Positions 18,190 to 27,269 of a stretch of DNA of 64,000 bases are shown one piece after another. The position numbers and the translations under genes were made by a program. The stretch lies in assembly GCA_001769805.1 (NCBI GenBank), contig MEPO01000021.1, positions 62,001-126,000 on the forward strand, given 5' to 3'. Each line of letters starts with the position of its first letter. Positions within the stretch are counted from its first letter, which is position 1. Source of the DNA: Bdellovibrionales bacterium GWA1_52_35. Lineage in GTDB: Bacteria > Bdellovibrionota > UBA1018. A model generated the notes under the pieces. That model saw only the letters and a program-made list of their open reading frames with translations. It searched no databases and was not told the DNA's origin.

Positions 18190-18951
18190 TTATTCGCATT
18201 GCTGGAGCTGGGTGCTGGCAAAAAAATAGCAACTTTGCGGAACTCCACATTTTGGTCCAGACGGGGCCCCCGCGGAAGGTGCCATCAGGAACATTTCGAT
18301 CGGCCTTGTTGGCCTTGGATTCGGTACGACCACCGTGGGACGCGTTGTCGGCACCACCGTTGGAACGGAGGTGGGAACTGCGGTAGGTAGATAAGTCGGT
18401 GCCGAACTCGGAATCGCGCTCGGATTCGCTGTGGGTTTGGGAGCGAGGCGGTCGAGCCACCAAACGCTTTCAACTGAAATTTTGACTTTATCGCGATCCG
18501 CACAATCCAGACTTCCAGAAAGTTCAGCCGTCAATGGAACAGAGCAGTTCGCATTTCCCCTGCCGTCATTTCTGAGGGTCGCATAACCCCCATCGATTGA
18601 GAAAGAGAACGTACCGTTGGGCAGGACCTCCCACGAGGTATCCAAGGCGCCATCCAACGTACGGGCAACAATGATTTTCTTTTTGCAGTCCGCCTGCAAT
18701 ACGATCGGCCTGAGGGGCTGCACCAAATCAACCGTGTCGAGCCCCAGCGGACAGTCCCAAAGATACAATTTTGATGCAAAGGGCTTTGATAATGACCCAT
18801 AAGGACACTGGCTGCCAAATACTGCGTTTCCATTCACATCTGTCAAGCCTTCCACATCATCGGGCGATCCGCAGCCCGCCCAAAACAGGATGATCCCAGC
18901 CAAACCCAGAGTTGTTATCAGAATTGTCGCAGCGTTGACGTCGGTTTTCAT
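18190..18951 (-). CDS. Lipoprotein with Pro/Thr-rich repeat linker, unknown function
   Basis: 253 residues. An N-terminal hydrophobic segment ends in WAGC, a slightly atypical lipobox, followed by GSPDD. The middle part (about 40-175) has four or five cysteines and beta-rich character. It is followed by a low-complexity linker of repeated PT/VPT units (about 180-225; PTAVPTSVPTVVPTTRPT) and a short tail with two cysteines. Such linkers usually span the envelope or cell surface. It is divergent from the next exported protein gene across 80 bp and convergent with ftsH. No known domain was recognised. Confidence 0.65.
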   Translation of the reverse strand: MKTDVNAATILITTLGLAGIILFWAGCGSPDDVEGLTDVNGNAVFGSQCPYGSLSKPFASKLYLWDCPLGLDTVDLVQPLRPIVLQADCKKKIIVARTLDGALDTSWEVLPNGTFSFSIDGGYATLRNDGRGNANCSVPLTAELSGSLDCADRDKVKISVESVWWLDRLAPKPTANPSAIPSSAPTYLPTAVPTSVPTVVPTTRPTVVVPNPRPTRPIEMFLMAPSAGAPSGPKCGVPQSCYFFASTQLQQCE

Positions 18952-19031
18952 GGCCAGCTTTGGTGCAAACGGGAAGCCAGCAGCGATTGGCCTTGACCTT
19001 TCTTTGACGCAGCACTAGTTCAAGCGGTCAA

Positions 19032-19538
19032 ATGCTTAAGTTTGCACTTATCCTGTTCTTTGCGACCACATCCGTTCTGGCTCAAGAAGCTGATCCTCTC
19101 TTCGGCCATATGGCCGGGCACTGGCGGGGAGAGGGGAGGCGGGTTTTTCTGATTTCGGGACGCGAAGTTTTGCTGCAAGCAGAGGTATTCTCCTCTGTGG
19201 AAGGAAGCAGTCTGGTTTCTGAGAACCTCTGGACCGAGACAACCACTGGAAGCAAACCCTTTACCTACAAGCGGGCTTACTGGATCCGAGCAACTCATCA
19301 AGACGGTCTTTACGCGATGGGATATAACAATCAAACTCATAATCCCGCCGCTTATGGACACTACAGTCACGACGAGGGTCAGTTTTCTGTAAAACAGACG
19401 GTCGGAGACATTTCCGTCGAATCAACCACCCTGTTTTCGACAGGCCAGAGCCTGTATCTGGAAACCACTTGGAAGGGCGGGATAAAAATTTCCGAAGCGT
19501 CTGTCCAATATACCCAAATCGGGCATCCAGCCGACTAA
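19032..19538 (+). CDS. Exported small beta-rich protein, unknown function
   Basis: 168 residues. A Sec signal peptide is predicted (MLKFALILFFATTSVLAQ), with cleavage after VLA or LAQ. The mature region starts LFGHMAGHWRGEG, a layout reminiscent of small lipocalin-like/FABP-like barrels (G-x-W near the N-terminus), then alternating beta-strand patterns to the end. That structural guess is weak. It has no cysteines. It is divergently transcribed from the Pro/Thr-rich lipoprotein gene and followed by 154 bp without an evident gene. Confidence 0.6.
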   Translation: MLKFALILFFATTSVLAQEADPLFGHMAGHWRGEGRRVFLISGREVLLQAEVFSSVEGSSLVSENLWTETTTGSKPFTYKRAYWIRATHQDGLYAMGYNNQTHNPAAYGHYSHDEGQFSVKQTVGDISVESTTLFSTGQSLYLETTWKGGIKISEASVQYTQIGHPAD

Positions 19539-19692
19539 GGGCCGACCGCCGGTCATTCCCAAACAATAATAAGCATGATTCGATGCGTTAATGCTGTGGA
19601 GGGGGTGCATCTAACTTCATTTTACGGTATGAATAGAGGGCTACTCAAGGAGCTAAAAGCTTGGCTCAGAATGTCCACGGATTAGGAGAGTT

Positions 19693-20265
19693 ATGGCCCG
19701 TTTGAGAAAACCTCAACCCACACTGGATTCCATTTTTTTTGCGACTCCCGAACAGAAGGTAATGCGTCTCCTTCTTTCGGAGCCCACGACATCATTTACG
19801 CCCCGAGTAATCTCTTCAAAGCTGAAGGGTGTGCGCGGTCTCGGTGGCAGTGATGGAATTATGAAGATCCTGACTGAACTCCAGGAACTCGGTCTTGTCG
19901 ATTTCGTTGACAATCACCGTGCAGTTCGACTTCACGATGACGCGACTCCCGTTCAAGTTCAAAAAATATTTCTGGCAATTTGCGATCTGGAGGGCCTGAC
20001 CAGCCTGCTTCAACCTATTTCAACCAAAGGCATTTTATTTGGCAGCCGCGCAAAAGGCAGGGCGAGATCCGATAGTGATTACGATCTATTCATCGTTTCC
20101 GACAATCCCGAAGAGGCCAAAAAAATTGCTGCCCGCCATCCGCTTGGAAAGCTGGTCGAAGTTCTTGCCATGACTGCAGATAAATTTTCTGAGATGGAAA
20201 AAGACGATCCGAGCCTTTTTGAAAAGCTGGATGCCGGAATTGTTTTGTGGGGTTCCACCTGGTGA
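19693..20265 (+). CDS. Winged-helix plus minimal nucleotidyltransferase domain protein
   Basis: 190 residues. The N-terminal ~85 residues look like a winged helix (KVMRLLLSEP, GGSDGIMKILTELQELGLVDF). The C-terminal half carries the MNT-type motif GSRAKGRARSDSDYDLFIV (GS then DxD), the active-site pattern of small nucleotidyltransferases. The usual third acidic residue may be the Glu in LVEVLAM. Relatives act as NMP-transferases or as antitoxins with HEPN partners, but no HEPN gene is adjacent. The stop overlaps the lspA GTG start by four bases, so it is translated with lspA. A GGAGAG ribosome site precedes its ATG. Its role is unknown. Confidence 0.75.
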   Translation: MARLRKPQPTLDSIFFATPEQKVMRLLLSEPTTSFTPRVISSKLKGVRGLGGSDGIMKILTELQELGLVDFVDNHRAVRLHDDATPVQVQKIFLAICDLEGLTSLLQPISTKGILFGSRAKGRARSDSDYDLFIVSDNPEEAKKIAARHPLGKLVEVLAMTADKFSEMEKDDPSLFEKLDAGIVLWGSTW

Positions 20266-20789
20266 AGCGTAAATACTGGGTTCTCATCCTCCTGACCGCA
20301 GTAATCATCCTCCTGGATCAATGGACGAAAGCGCTTGTTCTGAATCGTTTTCATCTGGGTGAGTCGATTGCGGTGATTCCCGGATTTTTCAATTTCACTT
20401 TTGTGAAAAATCCCGGTGCTGCTTTTGGTTTGCTGGCCACCGCCGACCCGGCTTTCCGAATTCCGTTCTTTCTGCTGGTCCCCCTGATCGCCCTGGGTGC
20501 GATCGGCTATGTTTTCCATAAGCTCGACGGCGATGACATCCGGATGTCCACCGCCCTGTCGTTGGTCATTGGTGGCGCCATCGGAAACCTGATCGACCGG
20601 GCCATGCTCAGTTACGTTGTCGATTTTCTCGATTTTCACTGGAAGAACATCTATCATTTCCCTGCTTTCAATATTGCAGATTCCACAATCTGCGTCGGCG
20701 TGGCCATGCTGATGTTCGATATGCTCCTTCAGGAGAAGGCTGTAAGAAAAAACCAAGGATCGGAACGCAATGCATCCCCTGCTCGCTAA
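20262..20789 (+). CDS. lspA: Lipoprotein signal peptidase II
   Basis: 175-residue inner-membrane aspartyl protease that cleaves prolipoproteins after lipidation. There are four hydrophobic segments. The two catalytic aspartates lie in GNLIDR and FNIADS, and VKNPGAAFGL and DFLDFHW are further conserved blocks. Starting at GTG 20262, it overlaps the upstream stop as GTGA; a further upstream in-frame GTG adds only five residues. lgt begins inside its last seven codons, so the two lipoprotein-maturation enzymes are co-translated. This fits the many lipoproteins encoded in the window. Confidence 0.95.
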   Translation: MKRKYWVLILLTAVIILLDQWTKALVLNRFHLGESIAVIPGFFNFTFVKNPGAAFGLLATADPAFRIPFFLLVPLIALGAIGYVFHKLDGDDIRMSTALSLVIGGAIGNLIDRAMLSYVVDFLDFHWKNIYHFPAFNIADSTICVGVAMLMFDMLLQEKAVRKNQGSERNASPAR

Positions 20790-21597
20790 TGTCGGCCCCA
20801 TCCCGATTCACACTTATGGATTTCTGATCGCGATTGGCTTTCTTTTGGGCATGTACACGATCAAACGTCTTGCCATCGCCGCGAAAATGGATGCGGAGCG
20901 TATCCTCGACTTCAGCTTCTGGTCAATCCTGGTGGGATTCCTGGGGGCACGCCTCCTTTTTATTCTCACCCGTTTTGGCGATTTTTCGGCTGATCCCCTG
21001 GCAATGTTCAAAGTGTGGGAGGGTGGGCTGGTTTTTTTCGGAGGCCCCATGGCGGTGCTTCCTTTCTCAATCTGGTATTTCAAAAAACATAGTATTCCCT
21101 GGTGGAAGGGTGCCGATGTCACGATGCCGGGACTTGTTATTGCCCACGTTCTCGGCCGCTTTGGATGCCTGGCTGCCGGTTGCTGTTATGGCAAGCCGAC
21201 CGGGACTGATTTCGGGGTGAGACTCACCTCCAGTCTGGTTGACTTCAATTTGAGGGGAATTCCACTTCATCCTACGCAGCTCTATGAAGCCTCCGCTCTT
21301 TTCATTCTTTTTCTGGGATTGCTTTGGGTGTTCAAGAGGCGCTCTTTCGATGGCCAGGTTGCTTTGACTTATTATGTCGCATACCCGATCATCCGCAGCA
21401 TTGTTGAAATTTTCCGTGGCGACCTCGTACGGGGTTTTGTCATTGAGGACTGGCTCTCCACAAGCCAATTTATTTCGCTCATCGCTTTTATCGCAGCAGC
21501 CACGGCCTTGGTTTTGCGTTTAAAGGCCGTTCCCGCGGCGCCTTTACTGGCGGAACAGGGGCCCAGACGGCGGAATGGAAAGCGCGGCCGTGTCTAG
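20770..21597 (+). CDS. lgt: Prolipoprotein diacylglyceryl transferase
   Basis: 275-residue multi-pass inner-membrane enzyme that transfers diacylglycerol from phosphatidylglycerol to the lipobox cysteine, the step before LspA. The Lgt signature region is HVLGRFGCLAAGCCYG, a cysteine-containing variant of the GRxGNFxNGE form. The N-terminal HTYGFLIAIGFLLG and the C-terminal RSIVEIFRGD are also family blocks. It overlaps lspA by 20 nt upstream and the BtuF-like gene by 23 nt downstream. The C-terminal tail is basic (GPRRRNGKRGRV). Confidence 0.94.
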   Translation: MHPLLANVGPIPIHTYGFLIAIGFLLGMYTIKRLAIAAKMDAERILDFSFWSILVGFLGARLLFILTRFGDFSADPLAMFKVWEGGLVFFGGPMAVLPFSIWYFKKHSIPWWKGADVTMPGLVIAHVLGRFGCLAAGCCYGKPTGTDFGVRLTSSLVDFNLRGIPLHPTQLYEASALFILFLGLLWVFKRRSFDGQVALTYYVAYPIIRSIVEIFRGDLVRGFVIEDWLSTSQFISLIAFIAAATALVLRLKAVPAAPLLAEQGPRRRNGKRGRV

Positions 21598-22468
21598 ATT
21601 CGGCCTCGCCGGAATTCTTCTGCTCCTCCCGCTTTGCTCCTTCGCCCGCGACATCACTGATTCCATAGGTGAACAGGTCAGGATCAACGACCAGCCCCAA
21701 CGCGTCGTGGCCTTGATTCCGTCTTTAGCCGAGCTGACAGCGGACCTTCTCGATCACTCGCTCGAAAAAATTGTTGGCGTGAGTGAATTCAGCGATTATC
21801 CACCTGCTTTGAAAAAATTCGCTTCAGTCGGACCTTATAACCGGGTCAGCATCGAGAAAATTGTCTCGCTCCGCCCCGACCTGGTTCTGGCCAGCTTCAA
21901 CGGGAACGCCAAAGAACAGGTCGCACACCTTCGTGAACTGAAGATCCCCGTCGTGGTAGTCAAGACTGACACTTTTGATGAGGTGGAAGAATCAATGCGC
22001 CTAATCGGTGCCGCGTTGGGGCGAAAAGAACAGGGCGCGGCGATGGCACAGGCATTTCGCACGGGGATCTCGAAAATTAAAGCACGCGGAAAAACCCGGA
22101 CCAGTGTTCCGAAAGTCATGCTTCAGGTGGGTGATTCCCCTTTGGTTGTTGCCGGCGGCGAAAATATCCTGAATGAGTGTCTGGGTGCGGTTGGCGCAGA
22201 GAACATCTATTCCGATTCGCGCTTGTCCTATCCCAGACCCTCGGTTGAAGACGTACTTCACCGCCGCCCCGATGCAATTTTGGTCCTCCAGCTTTCGGAT
22301 TCGGCCAGCTCCCGCGCAAGCGCAGCCCGTTGGGATGAGTTCAAAAAAATTCCAGCCGTTGCCAACAGCAAGGTGGCTATCATCGCTGATCAGGGACTCC
22401 TTCGCCCGACCTTGAGAATGATTGAAGGGCTACTCCTTCTTGAGAAACGGATCTGGGGGGAACAATGA
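21575..22468 (+). CDS. btuF: BtuF-like periplasmic substrate-binding protein (cobalamin/iron-chelate importer)
   Basis: 297 residues with a signal peptide (LAGILLLLPLCSFA). The fold is of the class III binding-protein type: two lobes with RVVALIPSLAELT at the start, GVSEFSDYPPALKK and RPDLVLAS, typical of BtuF and related cobalamin/haem/siderophore binders. The substrate cannot be read from the sequence; BtuF is the best guess. It is followed by permease and ATPase genes, each with 4-nt overlaps, so the three form a complete importer. The start overlaps lgt by 23 nt. Confidence 0.82.
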   Translation: MESAAVSRFGLAGILLLLPLCSFARDITDSIGEQVRINDQPQRVVALIPSLAELTADLLDHSLEKIVGVSEFSDYPPALKKFASVGPYNRVSIEKIVSLRPDLVLASFNGNAKEQVAHLRELKIPVVVVKTDTFDEVEESMRLIGAALGRKEQGAAMAQAFRTGISKIKARGKTRTSVPKVMLQVGDSPLVVAGGENILNECLGAVGAENIYSDSRLSYPRPSVEDVLHRRPDAILVLQLSDSASSRASAARWDEFKKIPAVANSKVAIIADQGLLRPTLRMIEGLLLLEKRIWGEQ

Positions 22469-23409
22469 ACGCGCGGCTCTGGCGACTCTACTTCCTAGGG
22501 CTGTGCACCTGGATTATCGCTTTCGTGTTTGCCTTGAATTTCGGAATACCGGCGGATTCTCCACGAGACCTGATCTCGCAGCTCAGATTTCCCCGCGCTT
22601 TGTTAGCTTCTGCCGTCGGGATTGGGCTCTCGGTGGCAGGTGCTGTTCTGCAAGCCCTGTTCTCCAACCCTCTTTGCGAGCCTTATACCCTGGGAATCTC
22701 TTCGGGCGCTGCCCTCGGCGCCGTCCTTGCTGCCGCACTTGGAATCAATTTTATATTTTTTGGAATTACGGGCAGTGCTTTTGTGGGAGCACTTTTGTTC
22801 GGAGTTATTCTTTATTTCATCTCCCGGCACCGGGACACGAATAACCTCGGTCTGCTGATGGCTGGCGTCATGCTCGGATTTCTCGGATCCAGTCTGGTCG
22901 CGCTCTGGATGGCTCTGGCCGATCCTAATGGAATCCAAAGTGCACTTTTCTGGCTGCTGGGCGATCTTTCCCGCGCACGCCCGAGGGGCGCGTTTTTTTC
23001 ATTATTTGCAGTACTGAGTCTGACCCTCGCAGCCTGGGGAAGCTGGCGGAAGCTCGACGGGCTTCTCATGGGCGAGCAGGATGCACTGACTCTGGGGATT
23101 CCCGTCCCCCGCGTTCGGACCAAGATGTTGATTCTGGTTTCGCTGCTGATTGCCGTTTGCGTCAGTGCCGCCGGCATGATCGGCTTCATTGGTCTCGTGA
23201 TTCCCCATTTTGCACGGCGAGCCGTGGGCTCTCTTCATCAGAAACTGATCCCGCTTTGCGCAATCTGGGGAGCAGCATTTCTGACTTTCAGCGATGCACT
23301 CAGTCGGTCTCTTTTCCGGCCCTATGAGTTACCGGTCGGCGTTTTGACTGCTTTGCTTGGAGCGCCCCTGTTTCTGTTGGTGATGTTTAAAAGACAGGGG
23401 GTAAAATGA
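22465..23409 (+). CDS. btuC: BtuC/FecCD-family ABC permease
   Basis: 314-residue inner-membrane permease of type II importers for cobalamin, haem or ferric siderophores, with about nine to ten hydrophobic segments. Conserved blocks include FPRALLASAVGIGLSVAGAVLQ, NPLCEPYTLGISSGAALGA, LLMAGVMLGF and GMIGFIGLVIPHFAR (the coupling-helix region). ATGA overlaps join it to both the binding-protein and ATPase genes. No Fur box or riboswitch could be recognised upstream of the cluster, which is unbroken back to 19693. Confidence 0.9.
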   Translation: MNARLWRLYFLGLCTWIIAFVFALNFGIPADSPRDLISQLRFPRALLASAVGIGLSVAGAVLQALFSNPLCEPYTLGISSGAALGAVLAAALGINFIFFGITGSAFVGALLFGVILYFISRHRDTNNLGLLMAGVMLGFLGSSLVALWMALADPNGIQSALFWLLGDLSRARPRGAFFSLFAVLSLTLAAWGSWRKLDGLLMGEQDALTLGIPVPRVRTKMLILVSLLIAVCVSAAGMIGFIGLVIPHFARRAVGSLHQKLIPLCAIWGAAFLTFSDALSRSLFRPYELPVGVLTALLGAPLFLLVMFKRQGVK

Positions 23410-24212
23410 CCGAGAAATCCCTTTTTGGCGTCTACGGCATGTCCTACAGCTACGGCTCCGAGCTGGTACTGAATGAAGTCTCGTTCGAAATTGAAGCCGG
23501 CGAGATTCTTTCTCTATTGGGTCCCAACGGATCAGGAAAATCCACCCTGCTCAAAGCCGCCGCAGGCGTGCTCCGGCTGGACAGAAAGCAATGCTCCGGC
23601 ATTATCCGGTATCGTGGGCATGATTTTTTGAAAATGGACCACAAACTCCGTGCAAGGAGCGTGGCCTACGTTCCCCCAGCCATTCGCGCCGAGTTTCCGC
23701 TGACTGCCTTCGAAACTGTTTTGATGGGACGCAGCTGCCAGGCTACCACGATGCGCTCTCCTCATTATGAAAAAGACCGGGACGCGGTTCGTGAAGCGAT
23801 GGAACTCTGTCTGTGCTGGAGCTGGCGCGATCAGGACCTCCACACTCTCAGCGGAGGAGAGCGTCAGCTGGTGGCACTCGCCCGCGGAATCGCCCAGCAA
23901 GCGAAAGTATTTTTACTGGACGAGGCCCTGTCCAATATGGATTTGAATCACCAGGCCGCCATGGGTCGGGTCTTGAAAACGCTTGCAGGCAAGGGCTGCG
24001 CGATTATGCTTGTTTCCCATGACGTGAATCTCGCAACGGAATGGGCGCAAACTTGCCTGCTTCTGAATAAAGGGAAGCGCCTCGCTTATGGAAAAATTCG
24101 CGAAGTTTTCACGGAAGAAAACATCCGAAAGCTCTATCCAGAGTCGAGTCTGGTTGTGGCTCCCAGTCCGACTACCGGGGTTCCGAAAATATTTTTTGGA
24201 AACCAGGGCTGA
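23406..24212 (+). CDS. btuD: BtuD/FecE-type ABC transporter ATPase
   Basis: 268-residue ATPase energising the adjacent permease. Walker A is LGPNGSGKST (near residue 40), the signature is LSGGERQL, Walker B is VFLLDEAL and the H-loop is in LVSHDVN. Short C-terminal extra residues follow the standard domain. It overlaps the permease stop by four bases and ends the lspA-lgt-import cluster, 12 nt before the convergent outer-membrane protein gene. Confidence 0.9.
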   Translation: MTEKSLFGVYGMSYSYGSELVLNEVSFEIEAGEILSLLGPNGSGKSTLLKAAAGVLRLDRKQCSGIIRYRGHDFLKMDHKLRARSVAYVPPAIRAEFPLTAFETVLMGRSCQATTMRSPHYEKDRDAVREAMELCLCWSWRDQDLHTLSGGERQLVALARGIAQQAKVFLLDEALSNMDLNHQAAMGRVLKTLAGKGCAIMLVSHDVNLATEWAQTCLLLNKGKRLAYGKIREVFTEENIRKLYPESSLVVAPSPTTGVPKIFFGNQG

Positions 24213-24224
24213 TTCTCGAGACGG

Positions 24225-25091
24225 CTAAAAGTACATCGTCATTCCGAAGACCTGCGACGTTGCAGGAATCGGGGCAATTACCCTCGAAATTGCAAAATCC
24301 ATCGAAAGCCTGGGGGCGATCCATCCAAACCCAGCTCCGTAACCGCGTCCCAGTATCTGCTGGAAGGGGGCCTTGGAATTTCTGAAAGCCCCAAGCCTCA
24401 GGAACAAATCGGACATGATCGTAAACTCCAGGCCCGCTTCCTGCCCGTAGATCCCGGTTCCGGAAGCGTCACCCGTGAAATGAGGATCAAAGTAAATCAT
24501 CGCGATGCTCTGAAGATTGAGCTTTGTACCCAAAATATATTCTCGGTATAAACCGCGTTCCTTGCCCGCGGCCGATTGGAGCAGATTATCAATAATGAAA
24601 ACCGCCTGAAAAGCCCCACTGATGATTCCGGTCGTTGAAAACGTGAGATCCTGAATTCGATCGTTGGAGTTGTTGGGGAGGATGAATTTTGCGCCCAACC
24701 CGAACCCCAATTGCTTAATCGCTGTTTTAGAAGCGCCCACATGAACCATCCGGGAGTCTTCCTGCCTGGTGAATCCCATTCCGGCCTGAAACACCTCGGT
24801 TCGACCATCTTGGATCGAAACATTCTGATAATGGCCGTGATAAAAACTGGATCCATCCGGCTCGGTCGCGGGTCCCTTGAATCGCAAATAATTCAGAGAG
24901 ATGCTGTAAGTCTGCAAAAATGAGGCGTAGGACGGATTCAGATAAATTGAATCATTCAACATCGGACCGGCATGCCCCGCCCCCCCCAAAGCTGCCGTTC
25001 GCGGCGATTGAAAGTCAGAGGCACTCGCAAATGAACCGGTCAAAAGAGCCAATAAAGCAGCACCTGTGATCGAGCTATTATTCACCTTCAC
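24225..25091 (-). CDS. Putative outer-membrane beta-barrel protein (FadL/UPF0164-like)
   Basis: 288 residues with a signal peptide (ALLALLTGSFASAS). The mature N-terminus RTAALGGAGHAGPMLNDSIYLNPSYAS matches the pattern found at the start of FadL/PorV/UPF0164-type barrels. The rest has alternating hydrophobic strands and ends in an aromatic residue (GMTMYF), the usual C-terminal outer-membrane signal. The start codon is GTG. No specific substrate is indicated. It diverges from the DksA-like gene across 94 bp. Confidence 0.68.
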   Translation of the reverse strand: MKVNNSSITGAALLALLTGSFASASDFQSPRTAALGGAGHAGPMLNDSIYLNPSYASFLQTYSISLNYLRFKGPATEPDGSSFYHGHYQNVSIQDGRTEVFQAGMGFTRQEDSRMVHVGASKTAIKQLGFGLGAKFILPNNSNDRIQDLTFSTTGIISGAFQAVFIIDNLLQSAAGKERGLYREYILGTKLNLQSIAMIYFDPHFTGDASGTGIYGQEAGLEFTIMSDLFLRLGAFRNSKAPFQQILGRGYGAGFGWIAPRLSMDFAISRVIAPIPATSQVFGMTMYF

Positions 25092-25185
25092 TCACATTCT
25101 TGATTCGTGGCGCACCGGCCGCAGTTGCATAGCGTCATTTTTTTCTTTACTAAAATATTAGAAGTAGCTTAGTCTTGCTCTGACC

Positions 25186-25560
25186 ATGACTATAAGCAAG
25201 GAAAAGCTGGAAATCTTCAGAAAACAACTGCTTGCCCGCCGTGATGCTCTCCGCAAGGAATTGAGCATCAAGACTGCACAGCTCCTGGACGACGAAGATA
25301 CATTTGCCGACGCTGTGGACCAGGCCTCGGCAGAAACGGACAAAGCAATCTCCGTAAGCATGAAAAATCGTGACGAGGGGCTCCTCACTCAGCTCGACGA
25401 GGCCTTGCGCCGGATTGATGCGGGCGCTTTTGGAAGCTGCCGGGAATGTGGTGAGTCAATTTCCGAGGGACGGCTGCAAGCATTTCCCATGACCACTCTT
25501 TGCATCGATTGCAAGGCTGAGTTAGAGTCCGAAAAGCAACGCTTTCCGGGCCGAAGCTGA
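25186..25560 (+). CDS. TraR/DksA-type zinc-finger regulator
   Basis: 124-residue protein with an N-terminal coiled-coil region (about 5-75) carrying acidic residues and a C-terminal four-cysteine zinc finger (CRECG and CIDC). This is the DksA/TraR fold, which inserts into the RNA polymerase secondary channel. It is shorter than E. coli DksA (151 aa). The coiled-coil tip has DEDTFADAVDQAS, with acidic residues comparable to the DksA tip. It could be DksA itself or a paralogue. galU follows after 33 nt. Confidence 0.85.
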   Translation: MTISKEKLEIFRKQLLARRDALRKELSIKTAQLLDDEDTFADAVDQASAETDKAISVSMKNRDEGLLTQLDEALRRIDAGAFGSCRECGESISEGRLQAFPMTTLCIDCKAELESEKQRFPGRS

Positions 25561-25593
25561 TTCAAACCCCCGGAAAGTTTCCAAGGGGGAATC

Positions 25594-26475
25594 ATGAGCA
25601 AACAAATTGTCAGAAAAGCCGTCATCCCGGCCGCCGGACTCGGTACCCGTTTTCTTCCTGCAACCAAAGCAATCCCAAAAGAAATGATTCCCATCGTTGA
25701 TGTTCCGATGATCCAGCACATCGTCGAAGAGGCTGTCCGCTCGGGCATCACGGATATTGTTCTCATCACCGCGCGCAACAAGGAAGCCATCGAGAATCAT
25801 TTTGATTTCAGTTACGAGCTTGAAGACACGCTTGAAAAAAAAGAAAAAAAGGATCTGCTCGAGATCTCCCGCTCAATCGGAAAAATGTGCAATTTGATCT
25901 CCGTGCGCCAGAAGATGCCACTGGGCTTGGGCCACGCGGTTCTCTGTGCCGCACCTGTGATCGGGAATGAACCTTTTGCAGTTTTGTTGGGCGATGATCT
26001 GATTGATTCCAAAGTGCCTTGCACGCAGCAGCTCTGCGAGATTTACGCACGCGAAAACGCCTCCGTCGTAGGCGTTATGGAAGTGCCCGCTGCGGAGGTC
26101 TCCAAATATGGCATTGTCGGCGGAGACATGCTCCGTGCAGGACTCATGCACGTCAAAAGACTGGTTGAAAAACCGGCCATGGCCGACGCCCCCTCTCGTT
26201 ATGCAATTCCAGGGCGCTACGTGCTTTCCCCCTCTATCTTTGAATGTCTGCGCAACACCAAGCCGGGAAAAGGCGGGGAAATCCAGCTCACCGATGCGCT
26301 TCAGCTGCTGGCTGAACGCGAGAAGCTGCTGGCTTTTCAGTTTGAAGGCACCCGTTATGATACGGGAGATCGCCTGGGCTTCATAGATGCCACACTGGCC
26401 TTCGCACTTCGGAGGCCGGATCTGGCGGCCGGCGTCCGCGAAATCATGAAAAGGCATTTGGAGATCCGCGGATGA
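25594..26475 (+). CDS. galU: UTP-glucose-1-phosphate uridylyltransferase
   Basis: 293-residue enzyme making UDP-glucose from UTP and glucose-1-phosphate for envelope glycans. It has the nucleotide-binding motif PAAGLGTRFLPATKAIPKEM, the LGLGHAVLCA block, LLGDDLI and VEKP (the lysine contacting the sugar phosphate). Length and layout match bacterial GalU. A very good ribosome site (AAGGGGGAATC) precedes the ATG. The next gene overlaps the stop by four bases. Confidence 0.95.
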   Translation: MSKQIVRKAVIPAAGLGTRFLPATKAIPKEMIPIVDVPMIQHIVEEAVRSGITDIVLITARNKEAIENHFDFSYELEDTLEKKEKKDLLEISRSIGKMCNLISVRQKMPLGLGHAVLCAAPVIGNEPFAVLLGDDLIDSKVPCTQQLCEIYARENASVVGVMEVPAAEVSKYGIVGGDMLRAGLMHVKRLVEKPAMADAPSRYAIPGRYVLSPSIFECLRNTKPGKGGEIQLTDALQLLAEREKLLAFQFEGTRYDTGDRLGFIDATLAFALRRPDLAAGVREIMKRHLEIRG

Positions 26476-27269
26476 AGCTACTGGTATCGGGCTTTTTGAC
26501 GCTCCTCCTTCCCGTTTCCGCTCAAGCCTATATTCCGCCTTCCGCCTATATTGTTAAAAATATTGCGGCAAAACATTCCATCCTGAAGTCCGGGACACGG
26601 GTCAAGATGGACGTGATATCGCTGAACCCGGATCAGGCGGAACTGCGCTTCAAAGCCGTTCTGGCTTTCGATGCAGGCTCTCGCACCTTGCGTGCCTGGG
26701 CAATGGACGCGGCAGACCGCAAGCTTTATCAGCTTGAGAGAAAAGCCCCGGATTTCACCCTGGCAGATGTACTTGCTTTCGAATCCCGCGCCGCCGAAAT
26801 CGAACGTGTTCTTAAAAATTCAGGTGTTCCTGTCAAAACGGAAGAGGAACTTCTCGCTTTGCCTGACGAACCGCAGAGACTTCTTGCCGAATCACTTTCG
26901 CTGAAACGCTACCGGGGCACGCAGTGCTGGGTGATTGGCAAAGAAGCCCAAGGCCATTCGACGCTTTGGATTGAGAAAGACAGTTTTTACCCTCTGAAGT
27001 TCGTTTTCGCCAAGGCTTCTGAGAACAAAATCGCCGAGCTGTTGTTTGATTCCTATCGGTTCCAGTATGGCTTCGGCTTTCCTTCGAGCACTACCGTGAT
27101 AGACAATGAAGCCGCACCCCTTTTTCGGGAAGAAACCCGGGGCCTTTATGTCGGGTCCGTTGCCGCTGATTTCAAGGGCACGATTCTTACCGGCTTCACC
27201 GAAGAGGGTGCTAAGGCCGGAGACTCCCTCAAGGGACTGATTGAGCAGTATTTCAAATATCTACGATGA
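26472..27269 (+). CDS. Exported protein of unknown function between galU and priA
   Basis: 265 residues with a Sec signal peptide ([15 protein letters not shown]). The mature region contains alternating hydrophobic strands and a single Cys (GTQCWVIG). The layout (a strand such as TRVKMDVI near the N-terminus, then [17 protein letters not shown]) is loosely reminiscent of LolA/LolB-like half-barrels, but this is a weak structural guess. ATGA overlaps join it to galU and to priA, so it is translated in one operon with them. No family was recognised. Confidence 0.65.
   Translation: MKLLVSGFLTLLLPVSAQAYIPPSAYIVKNIAAKHSILKSGTRVKMDVISLNPDQAELRFKAVLAFDAGSRTLRAWAMDAADRKLYQLERKAPDFTLADVLAFESRAAEIERVLKNSGVPVKTEEELLALPDEPQRLLAESLSLKRYRGTQCWVIGKEAQGHSTLWIEKDSFYPLKFVFAKASENKIAELLFDSYRFQYGFGFPSSTTVIDNEAAPLFREETRGLYVGSVAADFKGTILTGFTEEGAKAGDSLKGLIEQYFKYLR

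Noticed and set aside
18320..18420. Repetitive sequence that might be a CRISPR or minisatellite
   Set aside because: It is the low-complexity Pro/Thr linker of a lipoprotein; units are irregular with no spacers.
19539..19692. Small RNA or tRNA gene in the 154-bp gap before the nucleotidyltransferase gene
   Set aside because: No cloverleaf, CCA end or strong hairpin visible.
19693..20265. MNT antitoxin of a HEPN-MNT toxin-antitoxin pair
   Set aside because: The motif fits MNT, but neither neighbour is a HEPN protein and the gene is coupled to lspA.
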